Positions 1 to 17,772 of a DNA stretch of 20,328 nt are shown here, piece by piece. Every line of letters begins with the position of its first letter. Position 1 is the stretch's first letter. The DNA lies in assembly GCA_009731375.1 (NCBI GenBank), contig BJOX01000198.1:476909-497236 (forward strand), in the 5' to 3' direction. This DNA is from Paulinella micropora (taxonomy: Eukaryota > Cercozoa > Imbricatea > Euglyphida). Both the position numbers and the translations under genes were made by a program. The notes below the pieces were generated by a model. The model was not told the DNA's origin, did no database searches, and saw nothing but the letters and a program-made list of their open reading frames with translations.

Positions 1-194
1 TGGGCCCTGTCGCCAGTTCGATTCCCGTCGGTGCCACCAGTATTTTCATTGAACATACCGGTCCGTCTGGAAGTGTTGGAACTGCCCTTGCGGGGGTGTC
101 ATTAGAGCCTATCGTCAATTCTTCGTACTCCCCTCACGGGTGAGACGATGGAGGCGCATGTGCAGATTTGCATCAGCCATTGACAGAGAAGCAC

Positions 195-248
<54 letters not shown>

Positions 249-261
249 CATTATTATTATT
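1..261 (+). mobile_element. tRNA-derived SINE, copy A, truncated by window edge
   Basis: Starts inside the tRNA-like head (B-box-like GTTCGATTCC, then GTCGGTGCCA), continues through the common body (CATTGAACATACCGG, GGGGGTGTCATTAGAGC, CCCCTCACGGGTGAGACG, CAGCCATTGACAGAGAAGCAC) and ends in an (ATT)n tail at 195-261. It is the only copy on the + strand and gives the orientation of the family: head, body, (ATT)n. Confidence 0.85.
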
Positions 262-320
262 CCAGAAAGTAACCATCGCGTTCGCAGACTTGGAGGCACG
301 TTTCAAACCGGTAATCTAAC

Positions 321-410
<90 letters not shown>

Positions 411-459
411 GCCTACCTACCTACCTACTATCTATCTACTTATCTTTCTATCCATCTAG

Positions 460-494
460 GCCACTGCGCGGCGTGCCTGGGCCAAGCTCACCAC
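460..494 (+). pseudogene. Exon-1 copy A without donor
   Basis: Acceptor TCTAG at 455-459 after a tetranucleotide tract, then a frame reading [12 protein letters not shown]. It runs straight into (TATC)n with no GT donor, whereas the copy at 1408 has ACAG|GTCTTT at that point. Two residues differ from copy C (AK for TM). Confidence 0.6.
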
Positions 495-573
<79 letters not shown>

Positions 574-574
574 G

Positions 575-622
<48 letters not shown>

Positions 623-712
623 GCTATCTATCTATCCATCCATCCATCCATCCATCCATCCATCTATCTATCTATCTATCCTCCATCCATCCATCCATCC
701 ATCCATCCATCC

Positions 713-780
<68 letters not shown>

Positions 781-797
781 CTCTATCTCTCTATCTC

Positions 798-875
<78 letters not shown>

Positions 876-884
876 GATATCTAG

Positions 885-917
885 CCCCTACGCGCCGGGC
901 CTGGACCATGCTGACCA
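885..917 (+). pseudogene. Exon-1 copy B without donor
   Basis: Follows CTAG at 881-884 and reads [10 protein letters not shown] in the frame of copy C, then merges into (TATC)n at about 918. The first codons are altered and the donor is lost. Confidence 0.6.
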
Positions 918-920
918 TCA

Positions 921-1000
<80 letters not shown>

Positions 1001-1021
1001 CATCCATCCATCTATCTATCC

Positions 1022-1079
<58 letters not shown>

Positions 1080-1100
1080 CTATCTATCTTCTATCTATCT

Positions 1101-1147
<47 letters not shown>

Positions 1148-1161
1148 GTCTATCTGTCTGC

Positions 1162-1259
<98 letters not shown>

Positions 1260-1334
1260 GTCTGTCTATCTGTCTGTCAATCTGTCTGTCTGTCTATCCA
1301 TCTATGCATCTATCTATCAGTCTATCAATCTATG

Positions 1335-1401
<67 letters not shown>

Positions 1402-1407
1402 ATCTAG

Positions 1408-8709
<7,302 letters not shown>

Positions 8710-11131
8710 ATAAGGCGCCGGGCCTTGCCAAGCGCCGCACGGTGTGACTCTGACCGAGAAAGTTTTTTTTTACAATGGTCCCTGGAGATTCTGAATCACA
8801 TGGTTCGGCGAGCGCATAAACGCTAAACTGCTCGCCCTTTTGTCTTTAATGTTTGTCTTCGACTTAAGTTTGAGTATAGAGCTTTGGTTTCCATTACTTT
8901 CGTTGGTAACCTTTACGACTGATAGAAAAAAGTGAAAGATTCAGTGCACGCGTTGGAGTCTTTTTCTTTCCTTCTTTCTTTTGCCTAAATCCAAAACAAT
9001 TGATATGGTCAGAAAACGAAGCCACCATGTTCCGTAGAAAAAATATTAAGTTTTTTGGCAATCGATCTGTCACTGCTTATTCACTCAAAGTTTGCTTTTC
9101 ACTCCGGCCCTTCTACTTAAGTATGTGGATGGACCATCTTGTAATTTTTAGATTCGATGGTTGAGTAGCTATTAGTCTTGTGGCAAGTATACTTAGAGAT
9201 TGGTTACTAATGCAATAGATGTAATCATAAGGCTGGAGTCTTCTCAGCCATTAAGGAAGTACTACTGAAAGTAGTACTAGCAGGTTGGGAACACATCAAC
9301 TTTCTGAGAAAATATAGGATGCAAATTTAATAGAATTCGAAATTGCTGCCTAAATTTTCCGTATGAATTTTTTTCAACACAATAAGAACACCGAACAACC
9401 AAAAATGTATAATATAGAGATCACGTGCACAACAAATAGAAGCAAGAAAGCCAACAAAAAATGCTGTCAGAAAAAGGGATCGAAGCCATCACTTTGAAAT
9501 GACAGAGAGTAAGTTTGCTTGTCGATACTAAGTTGCCGGATTGCGTCGATTGGAATGCAACGAGCAATTCCTAGCCAGTGACATGTATTTGGCTTTGTCT
9601 TTAATGTTGCAGTTGCGGCTCTTGTGATTGTTTCAACTCAGAGTCGGTTGCTCCCTATCATTTAGGCCCGGTTAGAAGTCAGCTGAGAGGTCTCATTTTG
9701 ATTTCATTTCTGGCTCAGAGTTTATTGTCTCAGACTCTCATAATTCTTTGTGAAAGGGCGGTGAACTTGATTTAGAAATCAGATTGTCTGTAGTACTAAT
9801 CAACTCATCGGAGATGTAACTACTGTTCGCAAACTCCGATTTTAAATTTCAAAAGTTGCGACTTCATTCTCATTTCTCAAATTGATATTAATAATATCTG
9901 ACGGATATTTGACGGAGGCTAGAGTCTATCATAGTATTCTTCCGCACTGTACGCCCAGTATTAAAATAAATCATTCTTAAATAATCCAAGTCATTTAAAT
10001 ACCGGTATATACTAAGTCCCGGCCAAGTCACTCCTCGAGCTGGCCCGGGTGCTAAGTCAAAACTTTGAAAAATTCATAATGTTCCAGACTTTTGAACTTC
10101 ATGTTCAAGTAATAAACTTCAAACACTTCAAGTTCTCCGTATTTTCCTCGTTTTCCGAGTAGCGTATTTAGATGATATTTAACTTGTATTGATTCAAAGA
10201 ATCCTGTACTATCATGATGATAGTCACCTCAACTGAGTTTGGTCTGGCGGCACGCCGTAGTATTTAATGACTTGGACGAATTCAGATTCAAGTTAAGAAT
10301 GAATTATTTATATATATAGTAGTCCTGCCGGGGGCCCACTACTAGGCCGGTTACTTACCTCCTTGACTCTCAGCTGACTCGCCGTTAGTCGGAAGACCAG
10401 GCGGCTCCGCTCAGTATCATCCATATCATAACTTATATATTGCAACCGTGCCCGTGTCCGAGTCATCTTGACTCCAGAGTTTTTGTTCCGAGCCTCAGCT
10501 GCCAGGATGCCCACCGCTCAGGCCGCTCTACGAGTGGCAAGTGACTATTCTATTATATACTTGGACAGTGTTTGCGTTCAAGTAAAAAAAATGTCGGTGG
10601 CACCATATTACTAAGTTAATCATAGTATATATTGTAGTAATATATACTTGAAACATGATAGGCGGGGCCCCGCGGCCTCAAGGTGACCACAGAAGTTGAA
10701 CAGGTGACTCAGTCTCCGAGCCAAGAGCTGCCGCGGGTATTTGGAGTGAAGACTCTGATCATCATGATGCTCAGCTACGGCCGTTAGGTGGTTAAGCTCA
10801 AGTTAGTATTCAAGTCCGAGTTATTACCGCGGCTCACTCCTGAGAGTGGCAAGTATTTTAGTGACAGTGTTCGCGTAAATTCAGAGTAACGGTTACTGGA
10901 TAGTTTGTAGTCAATTGTGCGTAACTGACTATTTAGGCATTGTGTACTTGACCATAACATTGAGTAGCAGTTACACTGGCTGAGTCGTCATAACTGCGCA
11001 CTTTATCTAGTTTGCTGTCTGGCTAGTCAGTTCTGAGTTTATGCCTTCCGACCGGATTAGAGTGTCTGTGTGCAACCTGACTTCTAACGGAGTCTTCCAG
11101 CGAACTGCAGTGGAAGGTCCGTGAGTGACAG
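8710..11131. other. Microsatellite-free intergenic island, no gene supported
   Basis: About 2.4 kb of AT-rich unique-looking sequence. The longest open frame is 68 codons on the - strand with no recognisable features. TTCAAGT or its complement ACTTGAA recurs about seven to nine times between about 9760 and 10820. A pair GTGGCAAGT-ACAGTGTT-GCGT is repeated at 10533-10578 and 10847-10876, and 9229-9256 resembles the CTTGGAGCATTCTCAGCC module of the composite blocks. Confidence 0.6.
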
Positions 11132-11139
11132 GAATAATG

Positions 11140-11211
<72 letters not shown>

Positions 11212-11303
11212 GTGCTTCTCTGTCAATGGCTGATGCAAATCTGCACATGCGCCTCCATCGTCTCACCCGTGAGGGGAGTACGAAGAATTGACGATAAGCT
11301 CTA
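11132..11303 (-). mobile_element. SINE copy C, running into assembly gap
   Basis: (AAT)n tail at 11132-11210, then the 3' body AGTGCTTCTCTGTCAATGGC to GACGATAAGCTCTA at 11303, where the N gap begins. The head is hidden or missing. Confidence 0.82.
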
Positions 11304-11711
11304 NNNNNNNNNNNNNNNNNNNNNNNNNNNNNNNNNNNNNNNNNNNNNNNNNNNNNNNNNNNNNNNNNNNNNNNNNNNNNNNNNNNNNNNNNNNNNNNNN
11401 NNNNNNNNNNNNNNNNNNNNNNNNNNNNNNNNNNNNNNNNNNNNNNNNNNNNNNNNNNNNNNNNNNNNNNNNNNNNNNNNNNNNNNNNNNNNNNNNNNNN
11501 NNNNNNNNNNNNNNNNNNNNNNNNNNNNNNNNNNNNNNNNNNNNNNNNNNNNNNNNNNNNNNNNNNNNNNNNNNNNNNNNNNNNNNNNNNNNNNNNNNNN
11601 NNNNNNNNNNNNNNNNNNNNNNNNNNNNNNNNNNNNNNNNNNNNNNNNNNNNNNNNNNNNNNNNNNNNNNNNNNNNNNNNNNNNNNNNNNNNNNNNNNNN
11701 NNNNNNNNNNN
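11304..11711. other. Assembly gap, 408 N
   Basis: Joins SINE copy C to composite block 1. Other gaps: 4357-4366, 5863-5872, 7550-7621, 8231-8240, 14643-14913, 15479-15639, 18877-19051 and 19802-19811. Confidence 0.99.
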
Positions 11712-12990
11712 ATTGCCGGAGGTACCAGCAGAACGCAAGGGTAAGCTCTGGTGGCACAAACCTAAAATCTCTGGTTTTTGTGCAACCCGCCAACAAAATT
11801 TTTTTATCTCCGAAGAGAGCGCACCTAGAGGTGTCGGGTACACCTAACATCAGCCTCAAACTCCCTCGGGTGTGCGCAAAGGGCGCCTGGTGGCGCAAAA
11901 ACCTCAATTTTCCGGTATGTAGGCCACCCGGCGTCACAATTTATATATTTTTGAAGAGAGCTCATCAAGAAGTGTCAGATACACCAAATATCAGCCACTA
12001 ACTCCTGCTCTTGGTGTGCGCAAACGGCGCCTGGTGGCACTATACCTAAATTTTCTGGTGAGGGTGCCACCCGCGACCAAAACGTGTACGTACAATCGCC
12101 GGGCTTGGGTTCCGGGGTGAGGGCGCCCCGGACTCCCCCTGCCCCGTCGACAGGGTACGTTCACTTGCCGGAGGCACCGGCAAGTACTGCTAAAAAACAA
12201 GGAAATTTCGCATTCAGGAAACTCCCCAAACGCAAATATTTGCGTGAATTCCACAAAAATTATACCAGCATCAAGATCGAGTCTGCTGCTAACCACCCTG
12301 CCAATATGAGCTCCCAACTCCTGGTTCCCACAAACTATGATTTATTCCGATGGGAGAGCAGAAAATAGGCTAAAAAAAAACCAAGGATTTGGCATTCAGG
12401 ACACTCTCCTAATGCAAATATTTGTGAATTCCAAAAAAATTATATCAGCATCAACATCGAGTCTGCAGCTAGCCCCTGTCAATATGAGCTCCCAACTCTT
12501 CCTGGTTCACACAAACCATGATTTTTCATTCTGACGAGGGTGCAAAAAATGGGCTAAAAAAAAGGAATTATGGCATTCAGGACACTCCCCTAACGCAAAT
12601 ATTTATGTGAATTCAAAAAAAATTATATCAGCATCAACATCGAGTCTGGGGCTAGCCACCCTGTCAATATGAGCTCCCAACTCCTCCTGATTCACAAACC
12701 ATGACTTATTCCGACTGGGGTGCGAAAAAACAAGGAATTTTGGCATTCAGGACACTCCCCTAACGCAAATATTTGCGTGAATTCCAAAAAAATCATACCA
12801 GCATCAAGATCGAGTCTGAGGCTAACCACCCTGCAAATATAAGGTCCCAACTCCTAGTTCCGACAAAACATGATTTATTCCGACAGGGTTTTCCGCTGGG
12901 TGGGGGGGGGGGTACACAATTTTCATTTTTCCCCTCCCCCCAAACCTCCCACCCCTTTCACCAACACCTTTCAGGGATAATAATAATTAG
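11712..12990. repeat. Composite repeat block 1
   Basis: Begins inside a TTGCCGGAGGTACC module, then about three tandem copies of a roughly 145-bp module (GGTGGCGCAAAAACCTCAAT, GTCAGATACACCAAATATCAG, GTGTGCGCAAACGGCGCC). Next come the GTACGTACAATCGCCGGG module and four units with the ACGCAAATATTTGCGT palindrome at 12230, 12412 (diverged), 12593 and 12763. It ends with a G-rich tract, TACACAATTTTCATTTTTCC and CACCTTTCAGGGATAATAAT. No supportable gene. Confidence 0.8.
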
Positions 12991-13036
12991 GGGCTGCGCC
13001 AACACCTGAAAGGATGGTTTGCGGTGCGCTTCGCAT

Positions 13037-13037
<1 letters not shown>

Positions 13038-13105
<68 letters not shown>
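13038..13105. repeat. Poly-C tract, 68 bases
   Basis: Uninterrupted C run just upstream of block 2. Similar C runs sit beside gaps at 4322-4350, 5820-5862 and about 19776-19792. Confidence 0.95.
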
Positions 13106-13108
<3 letters not shown>

Positions 13109-14373
13109 TCTTCCCAAGGTCGCTTTTTCTCTCATTCTCACAGGCACAACTTTTACAGGCTTGGAGCATTCTCAGCCATTCATTTTGGCATTACTTTGTA
13201 ATTATATTCGAATTTCATAATATCAACTATATCCCTAAAAAAGAGCTCGTGACAAGCTTGCGAAAGCACAAAGAATCAGCCTCTAAGCCCTTCTGGCACA
13301 ACTCTTAGAGCCTTGGAGCATTCTCAGCCGTTCCATGGCATTACTTTGCCAAATCTTCGTAAATCTCTTTTTCAACTGCTTCACTACCTAGAACGCGTCC
13401 CGAGGTTGTGAACACCAAAAAATCAGCCTCTCAACCCTTCTGGCACAACTCTTAAAGCCTTGAGCATTCTCAGCCATTCATTTTGGTGCCGGCAAGTTCG
13501 CTTCGGGTACGTACAATTGCCGGGCTGGGGTTCCCGGCGGGAGGGCCACACCGGACTCCCCCCCCCTTTCCCCGTCGACAGGGTGTTCAATTGCCGGAGG
13601 TACCGGCAAGTACTCCCAAAAAAACAAGGACTTTGGCAGGACACTCCTCTAACGCAAATATTTGCGTGATTTTCCCCGGACCCCCCCTTCCCCGTCGACA
13701 GGGTACGTTCGATTGCCGGAGGTACCGGCAAGAACTCCCCAAAAACAAGGAATTTCAGCATTCAGGACACTACCCTAACGCAAATATTTGCGTGAATTCA
13801 AAAAATTACATCAGCATCAACATCGAGTCTGGGGCTAGCCACCCTGTCATTATGAGCTCCCAACTCCTCCTGGTTCACAAAAACCATGATTTACTCCGAC
13901 AGGGGTGCAGAAAAGAGGCTAAAAAAACAAGGAATTTTCGCGTTCCGGACACTCCCCTAACGCAAATATTTGCGCGAATGCCAAATAAATTATATCAGCA
14001 TCAAGATCGAGTCTGGGGCTAGCCACCCTGCCAATATGAGCTCCCAACTCTTCCTGGTTCACACAAACCATGATTTATTCCGACGAGGGTGCATAAAAAA
14101 GGCTAAAAAAAAACAAGGAATTTGGCATTCAGGACACTGCCCTAACGCAAATATTTGCGTGAATTCCAAAGAAATCATATCAGCATCAACATCGAGTCTG
14201 GGGCTAGCCACCCTGCAAATAGAGCTACCAACTCCTCCTCGTTCCCACAAACCATGATTTATTCCGACAGGGGCGAAAATGCGGGGTGGGTGGGGGGGGA
14301 GGGGGGGTACACAATTTTCATTTTCCCCCTGCCCCCAATCCCCCACACCCTTCTCCAACACCTTTCAGGGATG
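13106..14373. repeat. Composite repeat block 2
   Basis: Starts TTCCCAAGGTCGCTTT after a 68-base poly-C. It has three copies of a CACAAC-GCCTTGGAGCATTCTCAGCC module (13143, 13297, 13441), two TTGCCGGAGGTACCGGCAA modules (about 13592, 13714), and palindromic units at 13652, 13778, 13960 and 14145. It closes with the same TACACAATTTTCATTTTCCC / CACCTTTCAGGGAT end as block 1, where SINE D begins. No supportable gene. Confidence 0.8.
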
Positions 14374-14385
14374 ATGATGATGATG

Positions 14386-14455
<70 letters not shown>

Positions 14456-14642
14456 TAATAATAATAATAATAACAGTGCTTCTCTGTCAATGGCTGATGC
14501 ATTTCTGCACATGCGCCTCCATCCGTCTCACCCGTGAGGGGAGTACGAAGAATTGACGATAAGCTCTAATGACACCCCCGCAAGGGCAGTTCCAACACTT
14601 CCAGACGGGCCGGTATGTTCAATGAAAATACTGGTCCAGACG
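14371..14642 (-). mobile_element. SINE copy D, running into assembly gap
   Basis: Tail of (ATG)n and (AAT)n at 14371-14474 with an AAC interruption, body at 14475-14642. It contains one CCGGTATGTTCAATG module and then TCCAGACG, as in copy F, before the gap. It has a one-base insertion (CATCCGTC for CATCGTC). Confidence 0.83.
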
Positions 14643-14913
14643 NNNNNNNNNNNNNNNNNNNNNNNNNNNNNNNNNNNNNNNNNNNNNNNNNNNNNNNNNN
14701 NNNNNNNNNNNNNNNNNNNNNNNNNNNNNNNNNNNNNNNNNNNNNNNNNNNNNNNNNNNNNNNNNNNNNNNNNNNNNNNNNNNNNNNNNNNNNNNNNNNN
14801 NNNNNNNNNNNNNNNNNNNNNNNNNNNNNNNNNNNNNNNNNNNNNNNNNNNNNNNNNNNNNNNNNNNNNNNNNNNNNNNNNNNNNNNNNNNNNNNNNNNN
14901 NNNNNNNNNNNNN

Positions 14914-16420
14914 TTCCCAAGGTCGCTTTCCCTTCATTCTCACATGCACAACTTTTACAGCCTTGAAGCGATCTCAGCCATTCGTTTTGGTGCCGGCGAA
15001 TTCGCTTCGGGTACGTATGGCGCAAAAACCTCAATTTCCCGGTTTTTACGCCACCCGGCACCACAATTTTTATATTTTCGAAGAAAGCTCATCAAAATTT
15101 GTCAGATACACCAAATATCAGCCGCTAAATCCTCTGGTGTGCGCAAACGGCGCCTGGTGGCAAAAAACCTCAATTTTCTGGCTTGGTGCCACCCGCGACC
15201 AAAACTGGTACGTACAATTGCCGGGCTGGGGTTCCCGGGGGGAAGGCGCCCCGGACCCCCCCTTCCCCGTCGACAGGGTACGTTCAATTGCCGGAGGTAC
15301 CGTCAAGTACTTCCAAAACACAAGGAATTTTGGCATTCAGACACTCCCAGTAGTGTGTTGTTATTAAACAGAATACGTAGCAAGCCAACACTGCTATTTT
15401 ATTTTTCAACCTTCTTTCCCACCCCCCCTTTTTTTTTGTTCGTCCTTCCAGCCCCCTCCTTCCCGCCCACCCCACTTCNNNNNNNNNNNNNNNNNNNNNN
15501 NNNNNNNNNNNNNNNNNNNNNNNNNNNNNNNNNNNNNNNNNNNNNNNNNNNNNNNNNNNNNNNNNNNNNNNNNNNNNNNNNNNNNNNNNNNNNNNNNNNN
15601 NNNNNNNNNNNNNNNNNNNNNNNNNNNNNNNNNNNNNNNACTGTCTCCAACTCCCCCCTCCCTCTCTCCAAACACTGCCCTAACGCAAATATTTGCGTGA
15701 ATTCCAAAAAAACTATATCAGCATCAACATCGAGTCTGCGGCTAGCCACCCTGTCAATATGAGCTCCCAACTCCTCCTGGTTCAACAAAACCATGATTTA
15801 TTCCGACGGGGGGTGCAGAAAATAGGCTAAAAAAAACAAGGAATTTTCGCATTCAGGACACTCCCCTAACGCAAATATTTGCGTGAATTCCAAAGAAATT
15901 ATATCAGCATCAACATCGAGTCTGCGGCTAGCCACCCTGTCATTATGAGCTCCCAACTCCTCCTGGTTCACGCAAACCATGATCTATTCCGACAGGGGTG
16001 CGAAAAAAAAGGGAATTTTGGCGTTCAGGACACTCCCCTAACGCAAATATTTGCGTGAATTCCAAAAAAAATTATATCAGCATCAACATCGAGTCTGGGG
16101 CTAGCCATCCTTGAATATGAACTCCGAACTGCTCTGGTTCACAAACCATGATTTATTCCGACAGGGGTGCGAAAAAAAAGGAATTTTGGCATTGCGGACA
16201 CTCCCCTAACGCAAATATTTGCGTGAATTCCAAAAAAAACTATATCAGCATCAACATCGAGTCTGGGGCTAGCCACCCTGCAAATAGAGCTCCCAACTCC
16301 TCGTTCCCACAAACCATGATTTATTCCGACAGGTGTGCTGGACGGGGTGGGGGGGTACACAATTTTCATTTTCCCTCCCCCCAAACCCCCACCCCCTACT
16401 CCCAACACCTTTAAGGGATA
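14914..16420. repeat. Composite repeat block 3
   Basis: Starts TTCCCAAGGTCGCTTT directly after a gap, as block 2 does after poly-C. It contains one CATTCTCAGCC-type module, about two of the 145-bp modules (15018-15200), a TTGCCGGAGGTACCGTCAA module (15290), a gap at 15479-15639, and palindromic units at 15683, 15869, 16041 and 16209. It ends CACCTTTAAGGGATAATG at SINE E. No supportable gene. Confidence 0.8.
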
Positions 16421-16423
16421 ATG

Positions 16424-16499
<76 letters not shown>

Positions 16500-16531
16500 T
16501 AATAATGATAATAATAATAATAGTAATAGTA

Positions 16532-16608
<77 letters not shown>

Positions 16609-16844
16609 TAATAGTGCTTCTCTGTCAATGGCTGATGCAAATCTGCACATGCGCCTCCATCGTCTCACCCGTGAGGGGAGTACGAAGAATTGACGATAGG
16701 CTCTAATGACACCCCCGCACGGGCAGTTCCAACACTTCCAGACGGACCGGTATGTTCAATGAAGATACTGGTGGCACCGACGGGAATCGAACTGGCGACA
16801 GGGCCCAGATGGTAGAACTTGACCACTGGGCTATCACGGTGTCC

Positions 16845-16846
<2 letters not shown>
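16417..16846 (-). mobile_element. SINE copy E, full length
   Basis: Long interrupted (AAT)n tail at 16417-16612, body at 16613-16771, tRNA-like head at 16772-16845. Read on the - strand the head has TAGCCCAGTGGTCA (A-box-like) and GTTCGATTCC (B-box-like). It can form an acceptor stem GACACCG/CGGTGCC with one A-C mismatch, followed by A. The T-stem is poorly paired, so it is a decayed pol III promoter head rather than a tRNA gene. Confidence 0.88.
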
Positions 16847-16914
<68 letters not shown>

Positions 16915-17229
16915 TAATAATGATAATAATAATAATAATAATAATAATAGTAATAATAATAGTGCTTCTCTGTCAATGGCTGATGCATTTCTGCACATGC
17001 GCCTCCATCGTCTCACCCGTGAGGGGAGTACGAAGAATTGACGATAAGCTCTAATGACACCCCCGCAAGGGCAGTTCCAACACTTCCAGACGGGCCGGTA
17101 TGTTCAATGAAAATACTGGTCCAGAAATAGACCGGTATGTTCAATGAAAATACTGGTGGCACCGACGGGAATCGAACTGGCGACAGGGCCCAGATGGTAG
17201 AACTTGACCACTGGGCTATCACGGTGTCC

Positions 17230-17230
<1 letters not shown>
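16847..17230 (-). mobile_element. SINE copy F, full length with duplicated internal module
   Basis: (AAT)n tail at 16847-16960 abuts the head of copy E. Body at 16961-17156, tRNA-like head at 17157-17230. The segment CCGGTATGTTCAATGAAAAT plus ACTGG occurs twice (about 17095-17119 and 17132-17156), separated by TCCAGAAATAGA. A further (AAT)n tract follows the head at 17231-17297. Confidence 0.88.
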
Positions 17231-17296
<66 letters not shown>

Positions 17297-17298
<2 letters not shown>

Positions 17299-17710
17299 TA
17301 CTTCCTCTAAGGCATATTGATGCAACTGATGGCACGATCCGTTTCCGGACATGAGCCTCCATGCCCTTGTTCGAGGTGCTCCATCCCCACCTAGTCAGTC
17401 TCTCGACTGATTATAGGGGCCGCCGATGGAGCTCCTGAGGGCAAGACTACACTAAGCCGAGGTTATTCCGCAGTCCCAACAACCTCTTGCAAAACGTTGC
17501 CGTATGTGCAAGTGCGTACACCAAGCATGGTTGCTAGAACTACCTCAAAACCCCACCCATAACAATTTGGTATCCGCTGGGTCCACGGGCTATCAAACGG
17601 CACAGCGGAGTTTAAGATCTTCGACAGGCGCCCAACGACCCTCCTCCCCAGCATCATCCACCAAATGGTTTTGAGTTAGCATCACAGTTTAACGCCGTAA
17701 GGCCATTGGG

Positions 17711-17772
<62 letters not shown>

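Larger units (their letters stand above)
319..1407. repeat. (TATC)n tracts with CATC, CTAC and CTGT variants
   Basis: Three long tetranucleotide arrays (319-458, 493-884, 918-1407) separated only by the exon-1 copies. Variant units occur in clusters: CTAC at about 411-428, CATC at 633-715 and CTGT at 1250-1300. Apart from the exon copies and SINE copy A, the first 1.4 kb holds no other gene. Confidence 0.95.

Noticed and set aside
10308-10514. 68-codon open frame on the - strand
   Set aside because: Chance length, no domain or hydrophobic pattern, no supporting context.
11712-12368. Open frames in the composite repeat blocks on both strands
   Set aside because: Frames are not conserved between repeat units and are broken by indels from copy to copy.
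12230-16224. CRISPR array
   Set aside because: The repeated part is most of the 170-185 bp unit, spacers are not unique, spacing is irregular and the sequence is eukaryotic.
16411-16693. Poly-Asn, poly-Ile and poly-Leu frames in (AAT)n tracts, and frames spanning N gaps
   Set aside because: Trinucleotide repeats and runs of N are open by construction; the adjoining residues come from SINE bodies.
16772-16845. Functional tRNA gene on the - strand
   Set aside because: The acceptor stem has a mismatch, the T-stem pairs poorly, and the sequence recurs with a fixed non-tRNA body and (ATT)n tail, so it is a SINE head.
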